NCBI RefSeq assembly: GCF_015278315.1
Contig: NZ_JADIJE010000011.1
Location: 1-64,000, forward strand
Direction: 5' to 3'
DNA from: Microbacterium ureisolvens
GTDB taxonomy: Bacteria; Actinomycetota; Actinomycetes; Actinomycetales; Microbacteriaceae
DNA: 64,000 nucleotides
Shown: one piece after another, positions 8,765 through 18,315 of the stretch
Layout: every line of letters starts with the position of its first letter
Numbering within the stretch: the first letter of the stretch is position 1
The notes under the pieces: model-generated
What the model was told of the DNA's origin: nothing
Database searches by the model: none
Seen by the model: only the letters and a program-made list of their open reading frames with translations
Position numbers and translations under genes: made by a program

Positions 8765-9012
8765 CCGGCCAGCGTACGCACCGGAGTTCGCTGGCATGGT
8801 GATGTCGTCGCCCGTCGCGGATCACCGAATCCCTCAACGCGCACGCGCTCTGCAGAGTCGGGGGCAGTGGTCGGGCGCGGTCCCCAGGACCTCGAGGCAA
8901 CGCACATGGTGAGCTTCAATGAACGCCGATGTCGGGGGCGACTCGTAGCGTTAGCCCTGGGAGCCATTAATTCGCGCGTGGGCACAGCCCGCCACACGCA
9001 AGGGGAGCATCG

Positions 9013-9921
9013 TTGAAAAGCCCGAGTGATACGCGGTCGGTCTTCGTAGTACATGGACGCAATGAGTTGCTGCGCAAGGCCATGTTTGACTTTCTTCGTA
9101 GCATCAACTTGTCCCCAATGGAGTGGACGACTGCGGTCGAGCTGACCGGGGAAGGTTCGCCGTACATCGGGCAGGTGCTCGACGCCGCATTCGAGCATGC
9201 GACCGCCGTCGTGGTGCTTATGACACCAGACGAGATCGCCTATCTGCAGCCGCGCTATGCGAACGGCGAGGGTGATATCGAGACTCAGCCCGCGGCGCAG
9301 GCTCGGCCAAACGTGCTCTTTGAAGCAGGAATGGCCCTCGGTCGTGATGCGAAACGGACTGTGCTGGTCGAGGTAGGCGAGGTGCGGCCTTTCAGCGATG
9401 TTGCCGGTCGTCACGCCATCCGGCTGACCAACTCTTCGACGAGCCGCCAGGCGCTCGCAACCAGACTCAGGACCGCAGGCTGTGATGTCGATCTGACAGG
9501 GACGGACTGGCACACTACGGGCGACTTCACACCTCCGCCACCACCCGGCGACGGACTTGCGCTCGGTCGACGCTTACCGAGCGCGAGCGCGATCCGTAAG
9601 CCAATCGACTTCGACCTCAAGTACTTCAACAAGGGCGGCAGCCGTATCGACAAGCTCCAGGTGATCAACCGCGGTACGGAGACCGCGTACGACGTCACGC
9701 TCACCGTGCCGGAAAAGGCGGGTATTGACCTGCGCTCGACCGGACTCCCCGTTATTCCCAAGATTCCCGGCGGCGGACGTTCGGTGACCATTGACGTGAT
9801 GACCTCGCGCATGGTCTTCGGCGGTGCGGGGATGGATGACGCTTTCGACGTCACGATCACTGCGCGCAGCGATAGCGGCGAGCAACATCGCCAGGACGTG
9901 TTTCTCGACATGAACGGATGA
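9013..9921 (+). CDS. TIR-like (CAP12-type) nucleotide-binding protein with C-terminal beta domain
   Basis: 302 residues from a TTG start with AGGGGAG six bases upstream. Residues 8-160 match the TIR-like CAP12 family (PF10137): SVFVVHGRNELL, a central VVVLMTPDEIA strand, and ARPNVLFEAGMALGR with the conserved glutamate E104. Members of this family act as NAD-cleaving effectors in CBASS and Pycsar anti-phage systems. A proline linker (PPPPPGDG, 174-181) leads to a 115-residue all-beta domain (INRGTETAYDVTLTVPE) resembling an Ig-like fold. Four bases (ATGA) overlap the downstream zinc-ribbon gene. No cyclase is next to it, so the activating signal is unknown. Confidence 0.75.
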   Translation: MKSPSDTRSVFVVHGRNELLRKAMFDFLRSINLSPMEWTTAVELTGEGSPYIGQVLDAAFEHATAVVVLMTPDEIAYLQPRYANGEGDIETQPAAQARPNVLFEAGMALGRDAKRTVLVEVGEVRPFSDVAGRHAIRLTNSSTSRQALATRLRTAGCDVDLTGTDWHTTGDFTPPPPPGDGLALGRRLPSASAIRKPIDFDLKYFNKGGSRIDKLQVINRGTETAYDVTLTVPEKAGIDLRSTGLPVIPKIPGGGRSVTIDVMTSRMVFGGAGMDDAFDVTITARSDSGEQHRQDVFLDMNG

Positions 9922-10394
9922 CGACCGTGGACGAAGAGATTCGAGTATCCGTGAGCCTTCCTCTCGACGGCGACGGCTTCCTTCGCCGCGAGTGCCCCAC
10001 GTGTGAGCGAGAGTTCAAGTGGTTCAACCATGACGAAGGCGATCCGAACGCCGAGCCGGCGACCCAGTACTACTGCCCGCGGTGCGGCGAGCCCTCCGGT
10101 CTTGACTCTTGGTGGACGCCGGCTCAGCTTGAGTACGGCTACGGCAGCGCTGGTGGGGCGATCGAACAGGTCGTCCAGGACACGATGGCCGAGATGTTCA
10201 AGGGCATAAAGGGGTTCACCTACAAGCCCAATCCATCGTTCAGCCTGGACATTGAAACGCCTGATCCGCTCATCGAACCGGACGACATGGTGATTGTCGA
10301 GCCGCCGTGCCACCCCAATGAGCCGCTCAAGGTGCCTGACGAAGCTACCGAACGGGTCTTCTGCCTTGTTTGCGGTACTGAGTTCGCCGCGTAA
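9918..10394 (+). CDS. Zinc-ribbon protein paired with the TIR-like gene
   Basis: 158 residues. The start codon overlaps the stop of the TIR-like gene (ATGA), which implies co-translation. Two zinc-ribbon knuckle pairs are visible: CPTC (C26, C29) with CPRC (C53, C56), and a C-terminal CLVC (C149, C152) that may pair with C131/H132. Between them is a low-motif segment (GAIEQVVQDTMAEMFKGIKGFTY) that may be helical. Zinc ribbons often bind nucleic acid or mediate protein contacts, so a sensor or regulator role for the TIR partner is possible, but this is inference. No known family is recognised. Confidence 0.7.
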   Translation: MTTVDEEIRVSVSLPLDGDGFLRRECPTCEREFKWFNHDEGDPNAEPATQYYCPRCGEPSGLDSWWTPAQLEYGYGSAGGAIEQVVQDTMAEMFKGIKGFTYKPNPSFSLDIETPDPLIEPDDMVIVEPPCHPNEPLKVPDEATERVFCLVCGTEFAA

Positions 10395-10416
10395 CGCAGC
10401 GGAATTCTTACCCGTC

Positions 10417-10445
10417 AGGATCCCCATTCGGGCAACGCACGTAAG
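10417..10445 (+). repeat. Dispersed ~29-base repeat, copy 3
   Basis: AGGATCCCCA then TTCGGGCAACGCACG, 22 bases after the zinc-ribbon stop codon. The remainder of the gap to about 10717 shows no gene, terminator or regulatory site that I can support. Confidence 0.5.
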
Positions 10446-10717
10446 CGGGACGACACGACGGTCTTCGGGACGTTCGATCGGCATCCTCTTGCGGCCCGGT
10501 AGCGGGCATCGGGAAAGGACGTCCAGGAGTGAGCAGGTGGTCGTGTGACATCGGGGGCCGAAAGCGACCTCTCGTCCATTCGCTGGCGGTGCCCTGACGC
10601 CGGCCGCTCATCGCGCTGCGGTTCACTCCGTCGCTATCCAGGGGACTGAGCACCCTGAGGGTCCCATTAGGACCGAATCGCACCAGGGCGGCTGCGCAGT
10701 CTTGGGTAGTCGCGCCA

Positions 10718-11275
10718 TCACTTTAAGGCCGGGATTCGGGGGAACGGCCCTGTCCACCGGCGGGTTGTGCGAGCAGCCGCAACTTGAGAAGGAGTCGGCG
10801 CGTGCATGCGCGAGCCGCTCCAGCTGGTCGAGTTGCCGATGATCCCAACGCTGGCCCCAGACTCAAGGCCCCGAAGCTGGTCGGCCTCGTCGTGCATCTC
10901 GATCAGGATCGACAAGTCAGGATTGAAGTGCTTCACCTACCAATTGTGCAAATGCTCCAGCGGGCGTGCCGCGAAGCCGAGCTTGATACCCAGCTTGCCT
11001 GCGGCGGCGCCCGCGGGGCGATCGGGACAGTGCCTCCATGGCGAAGGTCGCTGTCGTCTCGAGCGCGCTGCTAGCAGCCCCGACCCAGGACGGCGCGCCG
11101 CCGAGCGCCATGGTGACGTACTCCCGCAGGTATGGCCCCTTGCGCCCGCGCCAGTCCTCTCGATCCTCGCGGAACTTCGCCGCACCGGTTCGAACTGCTC
11201 GCGAAGCTCTGCCACCTGGGGCCAGTAGTCGTCCGCTGAGGTCGATCTCTTCACGGCTACGGCGCTCGCCTTCAA
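10718..11275 (-). pseudogene. Decayed gene with frameshifts and an in-frame stop
   Basis: Three protein-like stretches on the minus strand follow each other in different frames. The first is DDYWPQVAELREQFEPV. The second, in another frame, is KFREDREDWRGRKGPYLREY with YVTMALGGAPSWVGAAS after it. The third, back in the first frame, is GKLGIKLGFAARPLEHLHNW, then TAG, then VKHFNPDLSILIEMHDEADQ in the same frame. The continuity suggests one ancestral gene broken by at least two frameshifts and an amber codon. I do not recognise the family. The 5' end could lie a little upstream of the boundary given. Confidence 0.45.
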
Positions 11276-11319
11276 TCGCAGGATTCGAGCTGGGAGGCGC
11301 GAAGCTCGTCGGCAAATCG

Positions 11320-13044
11320 TTAAGGGCGTTTCCGTCGTGGCTTACCGGGGAACCGTTCACGCCACAATCGGCGGGCGGAAATGGTGTAGGCAATCGCGAG
11401 CCCTGCAACGCTCAGTAGCGCGAGAAGCAGCAGCCCGGCGGTTAGGAACTGATCGAACCAGTTGATTGCCGGGTGGAGCCAGGGCCATAACTGCGCCCAT
11501 TCGTCAGCCCCGAATCGGATTGCCATCAGTATCGCTGTCGCGCCCGCGGCGAGCACCCAGATCGATGGGCTTCGGAGGCTCCGTGCGAAACGCGATGCGC
11601 GCCTTCCGGCGACGATGAGCCAGTACCCGATGACGACCAACACCGCCCCGTACGCGAGGAGGCCGAGGTAGGCGTTCTGACCCGGAACGCTATAGAACGG
11701 GTTGCCGCTTGCGCCCGCGTTCGCCGACACCAGGACTAGGACTGCCGCGGTGGCGTACAGGGTGAAGCCGATCAGACGGCCGCGATCCGGGCGAGCGAGG
11801 TAATGCCCCGCGAGCGCGACCAAAGCCAGGACGTACGTCACGACAGGGATCTGGAGAAGGTTCCGGTCCGGCAGCAGGGTAGCTAGCAGGACCGAGATGA
11901 CGCTCACGCCGATCAAGATCGCGGCGGTCCACGCCGCGATCGCTGATAGTCGGATCCTCGAAGCTGACGGGGGCGGCGGGTGTAGCGCGCGCATTCCAGC
12001 GATCCATCGACTTCGTCGTCGCCACCCCGGCCTGGTTCTGGTACCGGAATGCGTGGCGCCAGCGACGCTGCGTGCTGCGAGCGCTCCTCCCGCTGCTTGG
12101 TTCGTGGCGCGGGCCCGGTCGAACATCAGCTCAATGAGGAGAGATGCCGCGACACCGAGGAACGCACCGGAAAGGAGAAGGCTCAAGTTCGAAACAGTGC
12201 GCCCGACGGGGTCCGTCCAAGTTGCGTATCCGGGCCTGAGCCCGTCAACGCTTGTTGCCTGCCAAACCACCGAGGTCGCCCAAGGTTCAGCCGATGAATA
12301 GTGCCGGTGATTCACCGTCGGGAGTGTGTACGTTGAAAGGCCGCGTGGCTCAGAGTCCGAGAGCGACTCCGTTGCTGTGGCGTTCAATTCGACTGTGAAG
12401 GTCGACCGGCCATCCAGTGCCTCGAGTTGAACATCCTGCGCGCCTGGGGCGGACCGGGGTCCTTGGCTGACGATCTCAGGTGTGCGTGCGACTCGGACTC
12501 CCGCTGACGAGTCCACCCAGCGAGCGACCGGCGTGCCGCGGAACTGGGCAGGTACAGGACGCCCGACGCCCTCAAGCTGGAACCCGCCGTCGCGGAAGGG
12601 GAGCCTGACAAACTGCGTGATGCCGTCGGGTCGTTCCACGCCCTCATAGCCCTCAGAGCAAGGCGAGATGGTCTCGAAGCTACCGGTCTCATACATCGGA
12701 CCGCGTTCGGCGTCGGGGTAGTGGAGGCCCGAAAGTCGCGCGTCGCATGTCAGAAACACATAGACGTTGAAGGAATCCGTGGAGGGCACGTCCGACGAAT
12801 TCGACTCCGCGTCCGACGAGATCGCCACCGTCACTTCGCCTGTGGCGCCCACAGACCAACGCAGATTCACTTGGACGCCGGGCTTGTCGGCCAGCACCTC
12901 GACTCTGTCATTGAAGCCGTCGGCGAGCCCCCCCGATGGCGATGCCGCTTGCACACCCAGACTGATGCCGAGCGCTGCAAGAACAATCGCGGCCACGACG
13001 ACCGACCCGGCGAACCTGGACCGCTGAGTCACACGTTGGACCAC
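11320..13044 (-). CDS. Large multi-pass membrane protein of unknown function
   Basis: 574 residues from GTG 13044, chosen because GGAGGTGG sits six bases upstream. The codons upstream of it have no ribosome-binding site. A signal-anchor helix (SVVVAAIVLAALGISLGVQA) begins near residue 13. It is followed by about 230 residues of exported beta-rich domain with paired cysteines (FLTCDARL, ISPCSEG). A membrane helix comes next (LLLSGAFLGVAASLLIELMF), then a basic Pro/Arg loop. The C-terminal half has about six further helices, with a basic tail (KPRRKRP). A decayed inverted relative lies directly upstream. No transport or enzyme motif is visible. Confidence 0.65.
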   Translation of the reverse strand: MVQRVTQRSRFAGSVVVAAIVLAALGISLGVQAASPSGGLADGFNDRVEVLADKPGVQVNLRWSVGATGEVTVAISSDAESNSSDVPSTDSFNVYVFLTCDARLSGLHYPDAERGPMYETGSFETISPCSEGYEGVERPDGITQFVRLPFRDGGFQLEGVGRPVPAQFRGTPVARWVDSSAGVRVARTPEIVSQGPRSAPGAQDVQLEALDGRSTFTVELNATATESLSDSEPRGLSTYTLPTVNHRHYSSAEPWATSVVWQATSVDGLRPGYATWTDPVGRTVSNLSLLLSGAFLGVAASLLIELMFDRARATNQAAGGALAARSVAGATHSGTRTRPGWRRRSRWIAGMRALHPPPPSASRIRLSAIAAWTAAILIGVSVISVLLATLLPDRNLLQIPVVTYVLALVALAGHYLARPDRGRLIGFTLYATAAVLVLVSANAGASGNPFYSVPGQNAYLGLLAYGAVLVVIGYWLIVAGRRASRFARSLRSPSIWVLAAGATAILMAIRFGADEWAQLWPWLHPAINWFDQFLTAGLLLLALLSVAGLAIAYTISARRLWRERFPGKPRRKRP

Positions 13045-13329
13045 TAGCCACCTCCATCGGTTCTTGCAAGAAAAGCAGTCCAACGGTGTGCGATTGATCG
13101 GAACCAACGCCAACCTGGCGGGACCACGTGATGAAACTGTGCAGGCACGATGCGGGTGGTGCCATCATCCTCCAACGTGATGGCGGGCAACACCCTGATC
13201 AGTGAGAGTATTCAATGCGGCTCTCGGGGGGGTGAAGCTCAGATTGCAGCCGTTGCTTCGATCGGGGTCGGTAGGGCCACTGCGACACCTGAGGAGGGCG
13301 GACTCGACGAGGACTCTGAGCGCTACCGA

Positions 13330-13930
13330 CATGTCAATAGCCCGGTCGAGCCGGTTGACGGCGCATACCAGGCGATCAGGGTCACAACTGCTTCAGACGG
13401 TGGTCCCCTGGACGGCGACTGGCGCTGGCATGCGAGTCGCACGGACACCGCAGATCTCGATGGGTGCCAAGGTGCTCGGTGGTCCGCCTCCGTTCGACGA
13501 GGATCTGATCGCCCCCTCCGGCCCCGGGTCCCTTGTGTACGCGGCACCTAGTTTGGAACAGGAGAATCCACTTCGTTCTCTGGCCCCCCCGACTCAGGAA
13601 GCAGCGAGCTCGTAGCCGGGTGTTCGATCACCGCCAACACCCCCGGACGCAACCCAGCTGTGTATTGGCGGTCGGAGTCGAACGACCCCGACCTCTCAAC
13701 CGGGAAGCGCGATGGACCGACGCCACTGGAACTGCGATCGCTCATGCTCAGCTGCTCGTCGCCGGCGTGCTGTGGGGGGTCGCCGCGTCGGTTATCGTCG
13801 AGTTCGCGCTGGATGCGCTTCGCGAGCGGAGCCGACGAGATTTCTAAGACCGCCACGCTATGGAAACCCGAGCCTCGGGTGTCGTCCTGGCTTGCCGGGC
13901 TAATCTGCGCGTGGACCGTGTTAGAAAGAG
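13330..13930 (+). pseudogene. Decayed, inverted paralogue of the 574-residue membrane protein
   Basis: Two stretches in different plus-strand frames match the intact neighbouring protein. MRVARTPQIS matches VRVARTPEIV. A later segment, WTDATGTAIAHAQLLVAGVL followed by WGVAASVIVEFALDALRERS, matches WTDPVGRTVSNLSLLLSGAF followed by LGVAASLLIELMFDRARATN. Frame changes between the two and the absence of a long open frame show the gene is dead. The parts before 13330 and from 13930 to the FHA gene hold no supportable gene. Confidence 0.6.
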
Positions 13931-14143
13931 CATCACCTCGCTGCACGAAGTTCGTCGTCTGGCTCTGGCCCCGCACACTGGTCGGCGCTGTGGCGGGCTG
14001 CGCCGTATCCGCGCTCCGGCTTGGGCGCGTGAGAGGTGGTCGTCTTGACAGGCTCAGCGGGCCCGGAGGAGACTCGCGCCGGAGGGTGAGTCCACACGAG
14101 GATGCTCCTCGTGGGCAACTCTGCCACGATTCGGTGGGGCGCG

Positions 14144-15100
14144 ATGAGCACGGCAGTTCTCGAGATCGCCAAGCACGACGGTTCGGTCGAACAGGTCCGA
14201 ATCGACGCCGGATCGACGTTGGTGATCGGTCGCGGGGCGGATGCTGACATCAGGGTCGATGACCCGCACGTCTCATCTACGCACGCCGTCGTGACCAGCC
14301 GCGGCGGGCAGGTGACGATCGACGACCGCAAGTCGGCGAACGGTACGTCGGTGAACGGACGCCGGATCGATGGAGGCTGCGTGCTGCATGACGGTGACAT
14401 CCTCGAGTTCGGCTCCACGCGGGCCGTCATCCGATTCGGAGCGACCGCGGGAGACGACGGGGTTCCGACGCCGGCTGCTGCCTCCCCGGGCGGGCAGGAC
14501 CACCTCCCGTTCGAGCAGCCGATCGGGCATCCGCCCGCGATGGTCGCTGCGCCGCCCGACCAGCCGCTCCTCTCGCCCAACGCGACGCCGAGGTACGTCG
14601 AGCGCGTCGACGCCGAACTCGAGCGCGAGAAGCCGGCCGACGAGCGCTCGGCAGGCCCCGACGCGCGCGCCTCAGGTCGAGGGGGAGACGTCGAGGGGGT
14701 CGTCACCCGCGTGCGGATTCCCGAAGCGAACGGCAACGCGGTCTTCTCCATGGAGCTGCGCACGCCCGCCGGCGACTCGGTCGACGTGCGCCGCGTCTTC
14801 GCGTTCCCGTTCGGCGTCCCCTACGTGGCGGAGGGACACCAAGTCGTGGTCCGGGGGCGGCGGAGGCCCGCCGGGCAGGTCGTCCCGACCTGGATCGAGA
14901 ACCGGACAACCGGGGTCGTCTGGCGGTCCCACCGGCTCCTCTGGTCGCTCGTGCTCTCGGTGGTGATCGCGGTCATCCTCTACATGGTGCTCCTCGGCCA
15001 GCGGGCGAACGCGTTCCCAGCAGCCACGCTCGGCGAGACCGGATGCTCGACGTCGGTCTCGGCGCCCGCGAACCGGCTGGACGGGCGGCTCGGCCCGTGA
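14144..15100 (+). CDS. FHA-domain membrane protein
   Basis: 318 residues from ATG 14144. This start opens directly into the first strand of the FHA domain, whereas the upstream ATG at 14102 adds unrelated sequence. Residues 1-100 are a canonical FHA phosphothreonine-binding domain: LVIGRGADADIRV, HVSSTHAVV, and SANGTSVNG with the conserved Arg, Ser, His and Asn. A Pro/Ala-rich linker (100-185) leads to a small beta domain with OB-like character (VEGVVTRVRIPE, VPYVAEGHQVVVRGR). One membrane helix follows at about 265-285 (SLVLSVVIAVILYMVLLG). It is the first gene of an operon and overlaps the next start by four bases. It probably recruits phosphorylated partners to the membrane. Confidence 0.8.
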   Translation: MSTAVLEIAKHDGSVEQVRIDAGSTLVIGRGADADIRVDDPHVSSTHAVVTSRGGQVTIDDRKSANGTSVNGRRIDGGCVLHDGDILEFGSTRAVIRFGATAGDDGVPTPAAASPGGQDHLPFEQPIGHPPAMVAAPPDQPLLSPNATPRYVERVDAELEREKPADERSAGPDARASGRGGDVEGVVTRVRIPEANGNAVFSMELRTPAGDSVDVRRVFAFPFGVPYVAEGHQVVVRGRRRPAGQVVPTWIENRTTGVVWRSHRLLWSLVLSVVIAVILYMVLLGQRANAFPAATLGETGCSTSVSAPANRLDGRLGP

Positions 15101-18100
15101 ACCAGCTCAACCTGTCCAAGCGGGTCGCTGGGCGGATCGCCTACCTGCAGGGGGCGGCGAGGAGCGAACGGCTCGTCGACGACGCGGCTGGCGAACTCTT
15201 CGTCCCCGGGACCCGGTACGAATTCGAGGTGGGTGGCATCGGCCGCGACGACAAAGAGCCGGCTCCGCCGCCGACTGACCCGGCGACGTGGCGCATCCCG
15301 TTTGAAGGATTCCTCGCCGGCGCCTACGCGTACCGCATCCCGGTGGCCTTCCGCGTCGGCACCGACGACGTGGGCGGCGGCATCCGGGTGCACCTGGGAA
15401 CGTGGTCCAGCTCGCCGGGCGCCGACGAGCGGTGCCGCCGCCGGCTCGAGGTGTTCATGTCGATGCTGCGCGGACTCTACCCCCGCGTCGACCTGGGGCC
15501 AGCGCGGGCCGTATCCGCGGAGGCCGATGCGTCCTCGGGCGCTCGGGGCCTGCAGCTCGTGACCGGGTTCCCCACCCCGCGTGCGCCGATCGGCGGCGAC
15601 AACACGTTCCCGATCGATCGCCTGGTGCGCGCGATGGGACCGGCGCGGTGGAGCGCCACGATCCTCGCCGCGCCGGAGCCCGAGTCGGTTCCCCGATCCG
15701 TCCGCGAGGCGCTCACGGCCGAGATCGACCTGGCGCTCGGCGAGCAGCGGGCCGCCGGCATCGAATCGCCCATTGTCGAGCAGTGGAAGGAGCTCGCGAA
15801 GCCCTTCTTCGACGATCTCGTCGAGGCCGCCTCCAACGGCGCGTGGCGAACCGCGGTCTTCCTCCGCGCCGACCCGGGCCTGCTGCCGGTGCTCGCCGCC
15901 GTCTGGCGGAGCGTGCACACCGGCGGCCGCCCGATCGCGGACGGCATCCGCGCGATGCCGGTGGACTCACCGCGGCTCGCGCAGGAGGTCACCCGGTCGT
16001 GGACCTTCCCGCTGGGTCGCCCGCGGGCCGAAGGCGGCCCCTACGCCTACCCGTACGAGTATCAGAGCCTGCTGAGCTCGCGCGCGCTCTCCGCGTACGT
16101 CCACCTGCCGACCCGGGAGGTCCCAGGATTCCATGTGGACGTGGTGCCCCGCTTCGACGCGGTCCCGGTCGCGTCCGACGGCGCCGGGTCCATCCCCCTC
16201 GGACGGGTCATCGCCGGCCCTGCGGGACGGACCGGACCGCGCGATGCCGCCGTGGACACGCTCGGCGATCCGGTCACCGTCAGCACCGAGGCGCTGAACC
16301 GGCACCTCTTCATCGCCGGAGTCACGGGCTCCGGGAAGACGACGACGAGCGTCAACCTGCTCCGCCGGCTCGACGAGCAGCGAGTCCCGTTCCTGGTCAT
16401 CGAGCCGGTCAAGCGCGAGTACCGGCAGCTGGCCGTCGAACTCGAGGGGGATGCCTCGTCGGCGACGCTCGCGCGCGCGGTGACCATCCTCACCGTCGGC
16501 GGGGAGGACGGCGTACCGCTGAGCATCAACCCGTTCGAGGTCGGCCCGGGCACGACAGTGGGCGAGCACATCGACCTACTGCGCAGCGTGTTCGCGGCCA
16601 GCTTCGGGGACATGTGGACCCCGCTGCCGCAGGTGCTCGAACTCTGCATGCTGAAGGTGTACCGCGACCGCGGATGGGACCTCCCCACCGGCCGCAACGC
16701 GCGCCTCGGACCCAAGGACGACCCCGCCCTCGCCTTCCCGACGCTGGCCGACCTCACCGGAGCGATCGACCCGATCATCGACGAGTTCGGGTTCGACCCC
16801 GAGGCGCGCGGCCGGGTGCACGGCTCCCTCCGGAGCCGGATCGACGGGCTCCGCGCGGGCAGCAAGCGCGCCATCTTCGAGACACGCTCGCCCTTCCCCG
16901 TGGATCGCCTCCTGTCCGGGCCGGCGGTCGTCGAGCTGGAACGATTGGCGGATGCCTCGGACAAGGCGTTTCTTATCGGTCTGCTGCTCATCCGGATGAC
17001 CGAGGCGTTCCGTGCGTCGATGCGGGCCGGCTCGGCCGCGGTGAGGCCCGGGACGCTCCGCCACGTACTGGTCATCGAGGAGGCGCACCGGCTGCTCGCC
17101 AAGGCGACGGACACGACAGGGCAGGGTGAAGCCCGGAGGAAGGCCGTCGAATCGTTCTCAGACCTCCTCGCCGAGGTGCGCGCCTACGGGCAGGGCATCG
17201 TCGTGATCGACCAGGTTCCCACGAAGCTCGCACCCGACGTCCTGAAGAACACCGGGACGAAGATCGCGCATCGAACGGTCGATCGGGAGGATCGGGAGGC
17301 GCTCGCGGGGGCGATGGCGATGACCGACGCGCAGACGCTCGCACTTGCCACGCTCGGCCGGGGCGAGGCCGCCGTGTTCGGCGACGGCGACGACGCGCCG
17401 GTCCTCGCACGGATCGATCCGCCACGGTCCGGCACCCCGGTGGCCACGCCGGCAGAGCCCACGGCCAGGGCCTTCGAGCCCACGCACTGGGCGTGCGCCC
17501 GAACCGACGGGGGCGCGGGCCAGCGCGAGTGCACCGCCGCGTCCGACCTCAGCGAATCCGCGGAGCTGCGCCGCGGCGTCTCGCGTATCGCCACGGCCGC
17601 GACCCGTGCGCCGGATCTCGCGGCGCTGGACGGCGAAGAACTGCGGCAGCGACTGCAGCGCGAGGTGCCCGCGGGGCTCGACGGGCACGTGCTCGTCGGA
17701 TGTCTGGCGGCGCGCACCGCCGAGCGGCTCGCGGAGGACTGGGGCACCCGCCGAGGGTGGACCTTCGGGGACACGAGAGCCTTCGCCGAGACGCTGCTGC
17801 CCGTCATTCTCACCGCGCTCCAACCCGGACATGCCGAGCAGGACGGATGGCTCGCCCGATACCAGACCATGACCGCCACGCTAATGCGGCGGATCGTCGA
17901 CCCGTACCCGCACTGCAGCCGGATCTGCACAGGTGACCTGGCCGGGCTGTGCCTGTTCCGGTCCGCGTCGGAGGCGGCCATCGAGCACGAGGAACTGCAG
18001 AGCGCCTGGCTGGAGGCTCGCAACCGCGACGCCGGGGAGAGCGCCGGATACCGCCACACGTGGAGCGTGGCCAAGTACACGCTCGCCGGCGAGGTCGTCG

Positions 18101-18315
18101 GACGCGGTCCGGCCGACGACACCGTGCGCGCGGCGGCTCGATGCGTCGCGCAGATCGCGCTCGAATCGGAACGGCCCGCCTGGCCGCCCTGGCTCCGGAG
18201 CGAGTTCATGGACCAGCTGATCCTGACCGGCGACGCGCCGGCGACGCCCGACCCGATCGCGCCGGCGTCCGCCGTGGCCGAGGGGCCGGCAACGGCGGAG
18301 GAGGCGGCACCGTGA
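15097..18315 (+). CDS. HerA/VirB4-like (DUF87) ATPase
   Basis: 1072 residues from GTG 15097, which overlaps the FHA stop (GTGA). A longer form from ATG 15043 is less likely. The first 370 residues are an uncharacterised region (TRYEFEVGGIGRDDKE; TWSSSPGADE). The ATPase core has Walker A GVTGSGKTTTS at 408-418, a VIEPVKREYRQL strand, and INPFEV. Its Walker B is LVIEEAHRLL at 658-667, followed by GQGIVVIDQVPTKLAPDVLKN and KIAHRTVDREDREAL. This is the HerA-FtsK layout of DUF87 ATPases, which form hexameric translocases. The last 250 residues contain a Cys pair (HCSRICTGDLAGLC). It is translationally coupled to both neighbours. Confidence 0.85.
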   Translation: MNQLNLSKRVAGRIAYLQGAARSERLVDDAAGELFVPGTRYEFEVGGIGRDDKEPAPPPTDPATWRIPFEGFLAGAYAYRIPVAFRVGTDDVGGGIRVHLGTWSSSPGADERCRRRLEVFMSMLRGLYPRVDLGPARAVSAEADASSGARGLQLVTGFPTPRAPIGGDNTFPIDRLVRAMGPARWSATILAAPEPESVPRSVREALTAEIDLALGEQRAAGIESPIVEQWKELAKPFFDDLVEAASNGAWRTAVFLRADPGLLPVLAAVWRSVHTGGRPIADGIRAMPVDSPRLAQEVTRSWTFPLGRPRAEGGPYAYPYEYQSLLSSRALSAYVHLPTREVPGFHVDVVPRFDAVPVASDGAGSIPLGRVIAGPAGRTGPRDAAVDTLGDPVTVSTEALNRHLFIAGVTGSGKTTTSVNLLRRLDEQRVPFLVIEPVKREYRQLAVELEGDASSATLARAVTILTVGGEDGVPLSINPFEVGPGTTVGEHIDLLRSVFAASFGDMWTPLPQVLELCMLKVYRDRGWDLPTGRNARLGPKDDPALAFPTLADLTGAIDPIIDEFGFDPEARGRVHGSLRSRIDGLRAGSKRAIFETRSPFPVDRLLSGPAVVELERLADASDKAFLIGLLLIRMTEAFRASMRAGSAAVRPGTLRHVLVIEEAHRLLAKATDTTGQGEARRKAVESFSDLLAEVRAYGQGIVVIDQVPTKLAPDVLKNTGTKIAHRTVDREDREALAGAMAMTDAQTLALATLGRGEAAVFGDGDDAPVLARIDPPRSGTPVATPAEPTARAFEPTHWACARTDGGAGQRECTAASDLSESAELRRGVSRIATAATRAPDLAALDGEELRQRLQREVPAGLDGHVLVGCLAARTAERLAEDWGTRRGWTFGDTRAFAETLLPVILTALQPGHAEQDGWLARYQTMTATLMRRIVDPYPHCSRICTGDLAGLCLFRSASEAAIEHEELQSAWLEARNRDAGESAGYRHTWSVAKYTLAGEVVGRGPADDTVRAAARCVAQIALESERPAWPPWLRSEFMDQLILTGDAPATPDPIAPASAVAEGPATAEEAAP

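Noticed and set aside
13933..14763. 276-codon minus-strand frame across the FHA gene
   Set aside because: Antisense to the FHA domain codons; no ribosome-binding site or motif.
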